A stretch of DNA of 64,000 nt from Paramecium sonneborni (GCA_905182985.1 CAJJDN010000157.1:33779-97778), one strand, 5' to 3'; positions 36,034-48,372 are shown, counted from the first letter of the stretch. Notes: generated by a model not told the origin, from the letters alone. Program-made: numbers and translations.

Positions 36034-37917
36034 TCATCTTTTCAATAATCTTTTCTATAAAAGTTTTTCATCTTTAGGTATTCTGCCAAACTTGTCTTAA
36101 ATTTGCCAATCAAAGATTACTCCAGGATTTGATAGGAATTGAAGAGCCAATTCATTACCAATAGAGACAGCCAAATGAGCAACAGTTCTATTGTCTTCAG
36201 TTTTATATAAAGTGAAATCTCTTTCTCCAGCTTCATAAAAGAGATTAAGCATTTCAATTTTATTATTGGCAATATCTGACATCAAGAGTGAAGTCAATTC
36301 TTTAATGGGAGCAATAAGTTTTCCTTAAAATCTCAATAGTAATTGAATCATTTAAGTATTCTTAGTCATAACAGCCTCATACATAGGACTATGTTTCCAT
36401 CTATCAATATTATTAACTATTTCTGGACATTTTCTGAGTATAAGTTCAGCGATTTCTAATGAACCTTCTCTGGCAGCTACATGTAAAATACTTCTCATAT
36501 CATAATCTTAAGCTTTATAATTGATTTCCTTATTATGTAAAATGTATATAAACATACAATTTTTGATAATTTCATTGATGATAGTTTCTTTTTTTGGACA
36601 CATATTTAACATAAGATATTAGGAAAAACAAGATCTTTATTTAAGTCTATTTTAGATTATTATTATTTAATAGCAGATGATAGAGCCATAAGAAATGGTT
36701 CAGTTTCAGCTGTTCTTCCAGCCTCTGTTAATTCACCTCTTATATTTCTTTAGAATTCTTCCTTAACTTTTTCAACATTATCAGTTTATCCTAATAAATA
36801 ACCAAGTTTAGTAAATGCTGCTTATGATGTCATATCACCTCCACTTATACTATTAATATATGATTATTATATAATACACTCCCATATTTTCAAATATGAT
36901 TCCTGTTTCATATATCATTTCAACTTAAGATGTATGACATTAAGAAATATTTACAATAGCAATTCCTCTTTTAGCTGCTTAGGCTATCTCATTACAAAAT
37001 TTCTCTTCAGTTTACATATTTCCTGCTCCATAAGTTTCTATTACTACACCTTTGAGTTTTTCATTTTTAAATATTTCATTCAAAGTTACATGATTTAACA
37101 ATGGATTTAATCGTATCAAACTTATATTAGTACAAAATTTCTTATTTAATTTTAAATTTTCTTCATTTGGATTCTTCAAAATTATGTCCCATTTAATGCT
37201 AATATTAACTCCAAAATATCCTAAAGGAATAAATTTTGGTGAATCAAATGAATCTAATGATGATGAATTCACTTTTTATGCTCTATTACCTCTTAACAAT
37301 TTATCTTAAAAACATATCAATACTTCTGGAATTGTGAAATGACCTGCTATTGTTAGAGCATTTAAAAAATTTGTAAATCCATCATTTCTAGGTTATGATA
37401 AAGGTACTTAACTACCTGTTAATATTACTGTTTTTGATAAATTTTAAAACATAAATGATAAAGCACTTGCAGTATATGCCATAGTATCAGTTCCATGTAA
37501 TATTATAAAACTATCATATTATTAATAGGCCTTTTCAATCCTTTCTGCTATAGTTACCCAATCATCTGAATTCATATTTGATGAATCAAGTAATTGATCT
37601 AATTCATCTACTTTAAACCAAATCCTTCTATTAAAAGCAGTCAAAGGTGTAATCAAAAAATCATCGGTAGCTTTAAAATATGTATAATCCATATCACATG
37701 AGAATGGATTATTTTCTAAAAAGGTTTTTAATGCACCTTTTTTGGTTACATATCCTGTTTAAGATGAAAACATTGATATTGTTCCACCTGTATTTAAAAT
37801 TAATACTTTTCTAGGCTTATCACTTAATTTCTCCTTTATTATATCATGATGGTTTTGCATATCAATCACCAAATGTGATTTAATTTTTGACTTATTTTGT
37901 TCATCATCATTGTACAT
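36034..37917 (-). CDS. L-asparaginase with C-terminal ankyrin repeats, 610 aa
   Basis: ATG at 37917, TGA at 36034-36036. Introns 36850-36877 (28 nt) and 36588-36610 (23 nt) leave 1833 nt, exactly 611 codons. The catalytic domain shows the type I asparaginase signatures: LILNTGGTISM (first nucleophile Thr), ILHGTDTMAYTASALSF (Thr-Asp pair and Lys-side motif), VILTGSQVPL, and VVIETYGAGNM before the active-site-closing region. The domain ends with GGDMTSQAAFTKLGYLLG. The last 200 residues carry ankyrin-type repeats (RSILHVAAREGSLEIAELIL, HSPMYEAVMTKNTQMIQLLL, RTVAHLAVSIGNELALQFL). The enzyme hydrolyses asparagine to aspartate and ammonia. The same asparaginase-ankyrin fusion is known in animals (ASPG, 60-kDa lysophospholipase type). 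No signal peptide, so probably cytosolic. Confidence 0.92.
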
Positions 37918-37974
37918 TCTTAAATTAAATAATAATATCGAGATATACCAAAATCATAAAATTTATTCATATAA

Positions 37975-40388
37975 TCATGAACTGAATACTTCAATATCTA
38001 TTAAGTCTTATTTGGATTAAATCTTTGTTAACTTGATCTCTTAATGTTGTCTTCCACTACTTGCCAGAGTTTAATGAGTTTTCTTTAGATTAAAATTACT
38101 TAAACTATTTGGTGATCGTCTTGTTTATTAATCCCTCTTTGAACCTTTTAAAGTTATACAATCCATATCATTATCATTATCATTATCCTCTTCTCCTTCT
38201 TCATTCTAAGAATCTAATTGTACCATTCGATTTTTAAGAGCTGGAGTTATCACTTTCTTTTTCTTATTTTTACTCTATCTTGAAATCTTTTCTAATTCAA
38301 TAAGTGAATTGAAACTATATTAAATAGTAGGTTCTACCATTTTTAATAATCTTTTATTTAATGATTATTCTGTATTCTCATTATTCTAATCAACATTATC
38401 TTAGAATTACTAATATTAGCAATCTTCATTATTATAATTATTTTCATTCAAAGCTAAACTTTCATAAGCTTTATACAATCTCTTAAATTTTTTTTCTGTA
38501 TTAAAGGTTTATCTACCACCTAATAAACTCTTAGAACTGCTCTTTAATTTTAACATATCATTTTTTTTATTTGCCATATCATTCTCTGACAGGTGATCAT
38601 CAATATGTCTAACTTCTTATCTATTCTATTGATTTTCACCCACAAAAACAACTGGTTTTGGTAAATAATTAAAGACTTTCCTTTATGTTTTATTTAAAAA
38701 TATATATTTGAACTTCTCTATTTCTTAGAGCTTATTCAAAACAACTAATATATCCATATCTGTTAATATCATTTTTCTTGATTTTTCAAATATTCTTGCT
38801 TAATAATTTGTGGTACTCTTCTTTTTGAATGAATCGCAAACTTATTTAACTATAAAAAGTACTCCAAATGATAATTTCTTTTTACTTTCCAAAATTAATT
38901 TAATAAATTAATCTAAGAATTTCTCTTTATCTTTATCTAAATTTGGCTAATGATGATTCTCATGAGTTTGATCAATAGATTTTTCTGATTTTAAATTACC
39001 GTAATGAACATCATGACTCATTATTTATACTCTATGAGTATGAACACTAACATTGTCTTATTCTTTTTAATCATATTATTATGTAGAGCTGATTGGTAGT
39101 TTTAATGCTGTTGCAACTCTAGTCATATGAATAACTCTATGAGCACTATGTTTAAATTTTTGAACTACATCATCAACTGACTTCATAGAATCAATTATTT
39201 TAGTAACCAAAGATTAAAAGGAGAAGACTAATTCTCCTTTTTTTTTTTCAGGCATATCAAATTAATATAAAGCATTTGCCATTTTGATTTATAAACCAGT
39301 TTCATTATATCGTAGTATAAAGTATCCCAAAACAGTGGCTAAAAATTTAGTAATGCCACCAACATAAGAGATGAGTTCATCAACTCGATAATATTATTTT
39401 AAATATTGCGTTTCAGATTATGATAGTCTTATATAGAAAGATGCAACTTTAGTAATGTTGGAAGTATAGACAGCATTTGGAGTTAATTTATTTTCAACAA
39501 TGGAGAACACATGTTAATAGTTGATATCCTTGATTCCTGGAACTACAGAGTTTTCGATTTTCATAGTTTATTTTTCAAGATAGACATCTGTTTTGGTTTC
39601 AAGTCCAAGTTTGGTGGAAATATAGAAATCTGAATAGATGTAGGAAATATAATTTGATTATAAATTTAGATTAGATACTCGATTGAGCATTAAAGTGTTG
39701 ATTTTAAAACTATTATTGAAATAGCCCTAGAGTTAGAATTACTAAATCTCCTAAGATGAATAGCAAGTGTTAGAGGAGCAAAGTAGAGCAGTAATTCTAC
39801 CATATTAAAACGTATTAGATTTATAGGTGCCTTCAAGATTAAGTTTATAATTAAGTGGGAGACAATAATAGCCATGGAGTTAGTCCTTGAGTATTTTCTA
39901 GAGTTATGAGATAAGAAGTACATTATAGACAGTGGATTGATTGAAGTCTTGAAAATGGTCTACAGTACATTATTCAAGTGGTAATGAGTACTTTTCAATT
40001 TTATTCAGAGTACCATTTTCATTAAGGTTTTGTTCATATTATGTATAGGTAAAATCTATTAATTGTTTAGTTCCATTGATTATTGGATTCTCTACTTAAA
40101 ATGCCATCATGTAATCATTGTAATTAAGTATAGTGGAAGGAGGATCAATGTTCAATACTTTATTGGATGAGATCTCCATAGATTATTAAATAATGGTACA
40201 GTGAATGTTTCTTGTTTTATTAGACTGATTGCTCCTTATATAAAAACAATAGCCAAAACAGCTACCATTAGGATTGTACAAAAGCCACCAAATGGAGATT
40301 GATGAGTTTCTTTTTTTCTGAAATTCAACTTTACTTCAGCACCAAAGGTATCGAAATAGGAAACTCTTTGTATTAATTTATATATCAT
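37975..40388 (-). CDS. ciliate-type two-helix membrane protein with long cytoplasmic tail, 795 aa
   Basis: ATG 40388, TGA 37975-37977; one 26-nt intron (40174-40199) leaves 796 codons exactly. The N terminus reads [18 protein letters not shown], then [19 protein letters not shown] as the first membrane helix. An extracytosolic domain of about 300 residues follows (Asn/Tyr/Cys-containing). The second hydrophobic segment is [18 protein letters not shown] at about residue 385. The rest is a hydrophilic tail rich in Lys, Asn, Gln and Asp, with an acidic stretch ([15 protein letters not shown]) near the C terminus. This arrangement is typical of a large family of putative membrane proteins expanded in ciliates. 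Its role is not known to me. Confidence 0.8.
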
Positions 40389-40642
40389 AAATTATTAATT
40401 AACGTAAGCTGCTTATAATAATATTGTTAATTATCCCATAAATTGTTTATCAATACAAATTTATTAATATAATTGAATACATTTCTCAATACTTAATCTG
40501 ATGATATTATGTCTCACGACATCAGAAATAATGTTGTTGATAAATTTATGACTACACTGATTTTATTATACTAAAAACATCTTCCTTTTTTCTTTAATAT
40601 TAATTTAATTTTAATTGTCTTTCCAACACCTTACGTCACTAA

Positions 40643-41840
40643 ATGACAGATCTCAAGTTGAAAATCAATGCCAGAAGATTCTCATCACCATATCGTAGCA
40701 TAAACAATGACTACAATATTCAACTATTTTTACACAATATACATCGTTCATGCAATCGAAAAAATTCCAATTAATCTGCAAGTCATTCGAAACAGAATGA
40801 TTATTCTTAAGATAAAATCAAAAATTAATACCAACTCTAATGTATAATAGGAGTAGGAGGATTTGGCAGAGTATGGAAAGTCATACATAAATAACAAATC
40901 TATGCAATGAAAGAGATTAACAAAGCATTAGTACTCTTAAAACAAAGTGTTCCAAGCATTATGTGTGAATTAAAATTTTTAACTGAATTGCGTCATCCAT
41001 TCATAGTCAATGCATATTCGGCTTTTTAAGATATGCAAAATCTTTATCTCGTCCTTGATTATTTGAGTGGAGGAGATTTAAGATATCATCTAGGAAAACA
41101 AAGAAAATTTTCAGAATAATAAACGAGTATTATTTTAATTAATTTAAATAGAGTTTTTTGTAGCATGCATTATACTTGCTTTAGAATATCTACACAATTG
41201 TAAAATTATACATAGAGATATCAAACCTGAGAATCTCATCTTTGATAATCATGGTTATCTAAGAGTCACTGATTTAGGAGTAGCAATTAAAAAACATCCA
41301 TAATTTCCTTAAAATTTTGAAACTAGCGGTACTCCTGGATATATGTCTCCAGAGGTACTTTTTCATTAAGATCATGGTATTCCTGCTGATTATTTTGCTC
41401 TTGGTGTTATTACTTATGAATGTTTAACAGGTAAACGTCCTTATCATGGAACTCGAAAAGAAATTAGAGATTAAATGCTTATTAAACAAATTTAAATTTC
41501 TCTTAATGATTTTTCAGTTGAAGCTAATGATTTCATCAACTAACTTCTTTAACTATAACCATCACATAGATTAATACAACCTAAAAAACATCCTTGGTTT
41601 AAAAATTTCCCTTTTGATTTACTTGCATCTAAAAAACTCAAAGCTCCTTTCTTACCAAATTCTAAAGATAATTTTGATAAATCATAGATTCTTATAGAAG
41701 ATGAAGAGAATCATCAAATTATCAAAGTTAATCAACATTTGATCAAAGATAATCAACATCTATTTGAAGAGTATAGATATAATCTCATTCAAAAATCCAG
41801 AAGAACCAGTATTACAAATAAATTGTTTTAATTATTTTGA
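40643..41840 (+). CDS. AGC-type Ser/Thr protein kinase, YANK/STK32-like, 390 aa
   Basis: ATG 40643, TGA 41838-41840, one 25-nt intron (41127-41151); 391 codons. Kinase motifs appear in order: glycine loop GVGGFGRVWKV, catalytic Lys in IYAMKEI, LDYLSGGDLRYHL, catalytic loop IIHRDIKPENLIFD, Mg loop VTDLGVA (DLG instead of DFG), and GTPGYMSPE, then ADYFALGVITYECLTGKRPY. GGDLRYHL is a hallmark of the STK32 (YANK) group. All catalytic residues are present, so it should be active. The N-terminal 70 residues are basic and unstructured, and the C-terminal tail is Lys/Asn/Gln-rich. Substrates are unknown. Confidence 0.92.
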
Positions 41841-41935
41841 CTTTTTTTATCTATTAAACCTTTTTTAAATTGAAAATAAATTGAAAAAAAATGATTTTAA
41901 AAAAGTAAAAACAAAAATGTATTTTATAATTAATT

Positions 41936-42778
41936 ATGTTTTCATCATATGTAATTAATCGAAAATTGAAAACAGAGTCTAACAAATTTACATAGCCTAT
42001 AACAAAGACAAAGGATTTACAAAAATCCTATGAACATAAGAATTATTCCTTTGAATATCCCACTGACTATGATTAATTACCAAAAAAACTTAGATGTCAA
42101 TCAACTTATTCAAAACTATGTGGTTTCAGATCTCATAAATATCAATTATTTCATGATATAGTATCTGAATTTGCAGAACATAAAAAATAAAGATTAGCTA
42201 ATGTGATAATACACAATTTAAGTAATCACTATTCTATTAAGAATGTTTAGAAAAATCAAATCTACCATCCCAAGGTTCATCTCGTAACTTATTTTCAAAG
42301 AGTGGACCCAATTTAAATCATAATTATAGTTAGTTTATGAAAAAAGTTAAAGATTTCAAAATTGCTGAATAGAACCTTGTTTAATAAACTCCCAGGTATT
42401 CATTTTCAATTTCAATTCAGTACAATCCAAGATAATATACCTCTTACTAGATAGCCTTCACTTGAATAAGTATTTGATACTAAATAAACAATCACTCTAA
42501 GTTGCTCAAGAAAATAAAGTCCAAAAATACTGTTCAGTAAATACATAAATATTTTAGAACCTTAATAATTTATATTAAAATCTAAGTTCAAAAAAAACAA
42601 TGCCCTTGAAAAAATATTGACTGAAGCCAGAAATTAAATCAAAACTTCCCAATCTCCTAGATCTGTCATTGTAAGTCAACACAAAAAAACCAAATCTCAA
42701 CCAATCAATGTTTATACTGAATAAAACAAACTCTTATAAAGAGCCATACTAAAAACTAAGTTGAATTCTAATTAATGA
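41936..42778 (+). CDS. basic Ser/Gln-rich hypothetical protein, 265 aa
   Basis: ATG 41936 (MFSSYVINRKLKTESNKF), TGA 42776-42778. Introns 42222-42241 (20 nt) and 42396-42420 (25 nt) leave exactly 266 codons. The protein is Lys/Ser/Gln-rich and mostly disordered in appearance, with a short folded-looking stretch (YQLFHDIVSEFAEHKKQRL) and many potential phosphorylation sites (SQSPRSVIVSQHKKT). No domain recognised. Its stop lies only 16 bp from the stop of the convergent phosphatase gene. Confidence 0.7.
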
Positions 42779-42794
42779 TAATTATTATATAATT

Positions 42795-43535
42795 TCAATA
42801 GTGTTTATAGTATAAATTGGAAAATAAAGTATTCTCTTGCTTTCTATACAAATTCTATTTAGGTATATCGTATTAGAAATTATAATTGATTTATTGTTGT
42901 TTATTTGATTCTCTTAATCGTAACATCTTTATTTCAATTTCATCATCATATTGTCTTTATTTATAATCTCTCTCAATTTGTTTAGGACTAGCAATTCTTC
43001 TATTGCAATTTGATTCATTTATTAAATCATTGAACACCTATCGTTCAAATGCTCCTAATTGTCTCAAAAAACCATTATTTGGGAAAATTATAGGTCTTCT
43101 CTTTTCAACATATTCAAGTGCTTCTCTAGCTCCAATCAAGTCTTTTTTTATTAGATAAGCTAAAACAATGACTGCACTTCTTGAGATTCCCATCTAACAA
43201 TGAACTAAAACATTTGTAGATCTTCGTGATGATTCAATAAATCTATATGATTCATCAAAGTGTTTGCTTATTTGATAATGGTCTTCATCATCAGCCATAC
43301 ATTGATGATAGAAGCTTAACTTTATTTTTGTTGATGAAGGGATGCTTTAAGGACAAACTGTTAAAATAGCCTTGATTTAATATTAAGATAGAGTATATGG
43401 ATCGCCTAAATTTATTTATCAAATACTTGCAGCTTCCATGTTGCCTAAATAAAGACCTCCCAGTATTTTTGAAGGCTCAATTATACATGAAATGGGATCA
43501 TCTCTTTAACTTGATTACTTTTTTGGTGAACTCAT
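42795..43535 (-). CDS. dual-specificity protein phosphatase, 239 aa
   Basis: ATG 43535, TGA 42795-42797; one 21-nt intron (43406-43426) leaves 240 codons. The domain starts IEPSKILGGLYLGNMEAA, the usual DUSP opening, and contains the active-site loop VLVHCQMGISRSAVIVLAYL: the Cys-x5-Arg nucleophile motif, here with a TAG-encoded Gln after the Cys. The general-acid Asp is probably in MADDEDHYQISKHF. EYVEKRRPIIFPNNGFLRQL is the conserved region after the active site. It should remove phosphate from Tyr and Ser/Thr residues. A charged C-terminal tail of about 70 residues (KQIERDYKQRQYDDEIEIK) follows. Probably cytosolic. Confidence 0.92.
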
Positions 43536-44357
43536 TAAATAAATAAATTTTATTATTCAATAAAAATAAATAAAAAAATTTCTTTATTTATATACATATC
43601 TTAAATTATCAATATATTTAATTTATAGATATCATCTTTATCATTATCTCTTAAGTTCAATTTACAATGTTTGGATGCGTCATTCTATTTAATAAGAATA
43701 CTTTTCAACAATATATCATTTTAATACTTTTAAGAATTTAAGATTTCTTAGACTTACTAAGAGTTTAATACTTAAAGATCGAAGTTACACTAAAATGTGC
43801 TTTTACTCTTTTCAGGTAAATTATCTTTACAATTTTGAGGTAATTGTGATATGATATAAATATTATAAAATATGCTTATCTATGATTAATTTATGATAAC
43901 TAATTTAAATGTTTAAAATATATTATTATCATATGAATTATTTTGTATGTAAATATGTTGATAGTTATTGATATGTAGAAATATTCTACTTTAACATAGT
44001 TTAATGGATTTTAAAATGTTAATTTATTGGTGATCTCTAAAATAGAACAAGAATAGATAAAAACATCATAGTTAAGACATCTTTAATACAATAATAATAG
44101 GGAAATAGTTTTAAAATTATTGATTTGAAATATTCAAATATATATGAATAATGATAGTAAAATAGTAATGATAATTAGTTGTCTTGTGAAATCAATTATA
44201 AGTTATTATAATATTGTTATAATAATTCTAAATAAAAAAAAGAAGTTTTGAATGGATCGTAATCTATAAATAATATTAGAGAAAAGACGAGTTATAGTAG
44301 TTAATCGATGAATAGAACAAGGAGGAGTTTTCAGATGACTAGGATTTGGTGTCTTAG
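43536..44357. other. intergenic; one weak 60-codon frame
   Basis: 822 nt between divergently placed genes. The plus strand has an open frame at 43667-43849 (MFGCVILFNKNTFQQY..., 60 aa) that could be a tiny gene or chance. Nothing else is supported. Confidence 0.35.
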
Positions 44358-45035
44358 ATGGATATTGAAGATTTTGAATAGCGATTAAATACAAGTTAAT
44401 GTTTTGTGAGGGAAAAACCTATATAACAGAATTCAAGAGCTTAATCAGGGGTGACTTAGAGTGGGAAATAGCCATAAAGTTTAAAAGAGTTGAATGAGAA
44501 AATGTAGTAAAATTTGGTGAAAAAGCAAGTTAATTAGGCAACAAGAGTATAAGTGTAATAGAGATCATAATAATAATTTTCGCAAACATAACAAGTTTAA
44601 AAGAAGCAAGAGTATTTTTGAAATTAAAAGAAATATAGTAAGAGGAAATCAGTGGAGCCTAAAGCTAGTAATCCTCGTTAAATATTGGAATAGGCTTAGA
44701 AAGACAATTAGGAATTGTTATAGAAGTTAGGAGCAATGAGAAGGTAGCTATAATCTTTGGAAGCAGAGAATGCTGAATTGAAATAGGAAATTTAAAGGAA
44801 GGGTAATTGTAGTGGTTTTTTACCAAAGATAGAGTAGGCAGCAAATTCAGAATTAAAATTGTTAAAAATGGAGAATGAAGAATTAAAGAGAATCATATAA
44901 AAATAGAATGTATATATATAAAAATTTAAATTATAGGGGAGTGATTCTGGAAAGATGTTATAGATGTATGGTTTGTAAGTGGTGAAATTAAAATGTAGAA
45001 TAGATGAGTTAACTTAGTAATTGGAGAAATAGTGA
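44358..45035 (+). CDS. coiled-coil protein, 216 aa
   Basis: ATG 44358 (MDIEDFEQRLNTSQCFVREK), TGA 45033-45035, one 27-nt intron (44612-44638); 217 codons. The sequence is Gln/Lys/Glu-rich. Residues about 95-200 form a strong heptad pattern (DNQELLQKLGAMRRQLQSLE, LKLLKMENEELKRII, CRIDELTQQLEKQ), so it is probably an elongated dimer with a structural or scaffold role. No other domain. The FAIM-like gene begins 33 nt downstream on the same strand. Confidence 0.75.
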
Positions 45036-45068
45036 TATCATTAATATATATATATAAAAATAAATCAA

Positions 45069-46129
45069 ATGAGTATTTAGGCTGTGAATTATGAGGTCGA
45101 AGATATGGGACGGTATTTCAAATCGTAATAAATAATGAAATCATTTGTAGATCAAAGAAGAAGTATAAGTGGACATTTATGTTGGAAGAGAAACAACACA
45201 TGTTAGAATTAGAATTCTCATATCTAAGTGGGAAACGAAGATTAGTATTAGATAATCGAGTACTTCATGAAAGCATGTAAATTCGAATCTATATTAATCA
45301 GGATGCTTACTTCTTCATTTCAGTATCCCTTTACACTTGAAGGATTTGCATTAAATGTTATTTAACAAGGTGATGCATTTGAATTGAGAATTAATAATAA
45401 AGTGTTCTCACATCTATATACTTAATGTAATATGTGTGTATCAAACTATTAGAAAAAACATAGAATGAGTTTGTCTATGAAGAGAAACTCAACACCAATA
45501 ATAAAACAGATAACTTTTATTCTGACCCTCCAAATTTTAATACTCAATTTTCCAATAATAACTTTTAAAACAATTCATAGTACATTATTAAAATCATTCT
45601 TTTAGGAAGATTAATTTAAATATTAAATTTGAAAATCCTAAAGATGCTAATCCTATCTAATCAAAACCAATTACTACATAATCTATTAAGTCATATTATT
45701 TATTTTATACTAGAACATCAACTACATTTGGACAACCAGGAGTATTTGAAGAATTTGAATAATTTGGTTAGGTTTCTAAGACAACTGTTAATCCATTTGG
45801 AGATTCATTCTCTGCTTCTGGATTTTCATCAGGTACAACTGCTTAAACTACTTAATAATAAAAAAGTATTATTTCAAATTTATAGAAGTTGATTTGTTAA
45901 ATTTAGATGATGATGTACCATAATAATAAGAATAATAAAAATAAGTTATGACATAACAATTTGATCCTTTTTTTAATTAATAATAACCATAATAATAATA
46001 ACAATAATAATAATAATAATAATAATAATAACCATAATAATAATAATAATAAAATATTTAAACAACTTAACAAACAAATTTATTTGATGCTTTTGGTAAT
46101 GGTTGGAATTAATAATAGACTTAATAGAC

Positions 46130-46162
<33 letters not shown>

Positions 46163-46476
46163 TATATTTTAATAAACAAATTAAGTTTAATCGGCATTTG
46201 AGTAAATAATTTATTTATTTAATTTTTAGTTCATTTAATTAAGTAGGATAATAAGGATAAGTTCCTCCTTAATAATAAGGATTTTAGAATTAATAATCTT
46301 TTGGATAAGGATTTTAATAAGTAACACAATAATAGTAGAATTTAAATATATTAAATCTTTATGGGAATCAATAACCAATAGTTGGTAATTTAGCTTATAC
46401 AGCATTTCCTTAAGTTCAATAATATAGTTAGCCATTGCCTTAATCATAGCCTACTCCATTTGATCTGTTCAAATGA
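45069..46476 (+). CDS. FAIM-like domain fused to polyQ tail with endocytic motifs, 410 aa
   Basis: ATG 45069, TGA 46474-46476. Seven introns of 20-28 nt are needed (26, 25, 26, 26, 24, 20 and 28 nt), and removing them leaves exactly 411 codons. Residues about 20-105 resemble the beta-sandwich of Fas apoptotic inhibitory molecule (FAIM): KYKWTFMLEEKQHMLELEF, YLSGKRRLVLDNRVLHE, then YPFTLEGFALNVIQQGDAFE and LRINNKVF. The tail is disordered and Gln-rich. It carries motifs known to bind clathrin and adaptors: NPFGDSF, LLNLDDD (clathrin-box-like), FDPFF (DPF), NLFDAFGNGW and TPFDLF at the C terminus. PolyQ runs are encoded by TAA repeats. A role in endocytic trafficking is inferred from the motifs only. 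The domain call is by eye. Confidence 0.7.
45976..46161 (+). repeat. TAA trinucleotide microsatellites coding polyglutamine
   Basis: Two runs, at about 45976-46052 and 46131-46161, lie inside the FAIM-like gene. In the gene's frame the units are TAA, read as Gln in this code, giving runs of 10 or more Gln interrupted by Pro and Asn. In the standard code the same DNA would be read as stops or as polyAsn in another frame. Length polymorphism is likely. Confidence 0.85.
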
Positions 46477-46518
46477 GATAAATATTATTCACAATTATAT
46501 AAATATTCAAATTTAAAA

Positions 46519-47347
46519 ATGGAATTGTTAAATGAAGCAGCAACAGTAATCCAAAAAACATTCAGAGGATTTCTAGCAAGACAAGCTGTAAAATAAATAA
46601 GAAGATTAAATTATTTTTCATCTTTAGGTATAATGTAGTATATAAGAAATAGATCATAATAATGAATATGGGTTTTGCTATAAACCATAGAAATCTAAGA
46701 AATCAACTCGAAATACACAATCATCAATTCAACCAACAAAGAGAATGATAAGAAGTAGTATTTACATATAGAAATGTTATCGAGGATACTTGAGTAGAAA
46801 ATATGTTTGCAATTTTTACAGATTGAAATAGATAGTATTATTTTTGGAAGGACATGTACATAAATATTTGAGGAAAGTAAGATGTATGTGATATTAGAGG
46901 ATTTAATAAAGGAAAACTAATATAAAGTAATTGATGGCATAATGTTACAATTTTTAGACATAATGTAAATCAATAGCAAAAGGGAGATACAATTATAGCA
47001 AATATATGAATCAGAAATAATTTGATGAGATAAATGGAATAATATTTACATCTTTTTTGAATTTGATGATACCTAATTTTGAGAAGTTGAATTCTGAATA
47101 AAAATCACATTATGTAGATTAAATATTAGGGGTGATGTAATCGAATCCTGGAAGTAAAATGATGGGAAGTTAATTAAGTTCTAAGACTCCTTTGAAGTAG
47201 AGACATATTATATAGAATGTAAGTGTATTGTCATGTGAAGTAATGACGAGTAATGGTAGTTGTATTTCTAGTAATAAATCGAAATCGAATTTGACAAATG
47301 ATGAGTTTAAATCAATTTTATAAAGATAGAATAAAAAAGGTTAATGA
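46519..47347 (+). CDS. IQ-motif (calmodulin-binding) protein, 260 aa
   Basis: ATG 46519, TGA 47345-47347. Two introns, about 46626-46650 (25 nt) and about 46878-46898 (21 nt), leave exactly 261 codons. The N terminus contains a textbook IQ motif (ATVIQKTFRGFLARQAV). A second one follows near residue 80 (SIYIQKCYRGYLSRKYV), and a third, weaker basic repeat lies near residue 115. IQ motifs bind calmodulin or calmodulin-like light chains such as centrins. The remaining sequence is basic and Ser-rich with no catalytic domain, so it is probably a scaffold, perhaps cytoskeletal. It lies 42 bp after the FAIM-like gene. Confidence 0.8.
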
Positions 47348-47465
47348 TTTAATATAAATTTTTGTGTTTTTTTTTGCTGACTATTTAAAATTAGAATAAA
47401 AAAAATAAATACATATAGAATAAATGTTGACTTTAAATAAGTAATGATGTAGATATCATCATTAA

Positions 47466-48372
47466 TCATTCCAAATATTCAAAACCTGCTCTACAAAAAG
47501 GGCAAATTGATTGATATTGTTTCCAATTTAGAATACACCATTGATGGAAGAAATGTTTAGAATTGCAAGGGAGTATGTATAAAACATCACCTTTTTGATA
47601 TTCTATAAGACAAATGGCACATTAAGAATTTGACTAATCAAATGTACTAGGATTGTATGGTTTGATATGTTTTTTTCTTCTGCAAAAAGTAAGAATATAT
47701 TTAGGAATATAATAAAAGGGGTAAGTAATTAATGCAAAGATATCAAAACCTACAACGAGAAAGGTTATGGCAAGAAATGTGAAATATTGCCATTGATCAA
47801 TGTGTGTATAATCAAAGAAATAAATAATAAGGATGATGGCTATGATCTAAAGTAAAATTGGGATGGCATAACAATAAGATTTGTACATCTAATAGATAGT
47901 GGTATGGATTACATAAATTCGAAAGAGATATCCCAATTTCAATTGCATTTGAATATCGATTGAGTAAATAGTGTATCTGTAATCTCTAATAAGAGAGAAT
48001 ATTTTACAATAATGCATATCAAATTCATCACGCCATTCATAATCAACAGTCTATTAGGAATCTAAATATTCTGATAACTTAATAAAGTCATTCTGATGGT
48101 CAAAAATATAAAAATACTTTTTATTTTAGAGTACATCTCCACACAACATAAACAATAATTTGAATTAAGTTTAGTGTTCCTACAATAATAGGTGTGTAAT
48201 CTTCTTTGATTTAATATTTATTTTCTGAAATATAACAAACTCCAAGTAAAGTAGAGAGGATTAAAAAAAAGAATTAAAAATAAGTCCATCTTTTCCAATA
48301 GAAGATGTGTCTTTAGAAATGTAGAGTTGTTCCTTAAAATGGACCTTATTCAGGAATCAAGGGTTGATCCAT
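47466..48372 (-). CDS. RING-H2 multi-pass membrane protein, probable E3 ubiquitin ligase, 293 aa
   Basis: ATG 48372, TGA 47466-47468; intron 48093-48117 (25 nt) leaves 294 codons. Two hydrophobic helices near the N terminus (TYFQFFFLILSTLLGVCYI and IIVGTLNLIQIIVYVV) and two in the middle (AIPILLQIIAIILIIYFF, TFLAITFLVVGFDIFAL) precede a C-terminal RING-H2 finger: CAICLIEYQKGD, then LPCNSKHFFHQWCILNW and SICPFCRAGF, the C3H2C3 spacing. The family normally recruits an E2 enzyme to ubiquitinate membrane or luminal substrates. The membrane location is inferred from the helices. Confidence 0.88.

Noticed and set aside
45973..46197. Poly-Asn or poly-Ile protein in the TAA repeat
   Set aside because: Off-frame and antisense readings of the polyQ tract in the FAIM-like gene.
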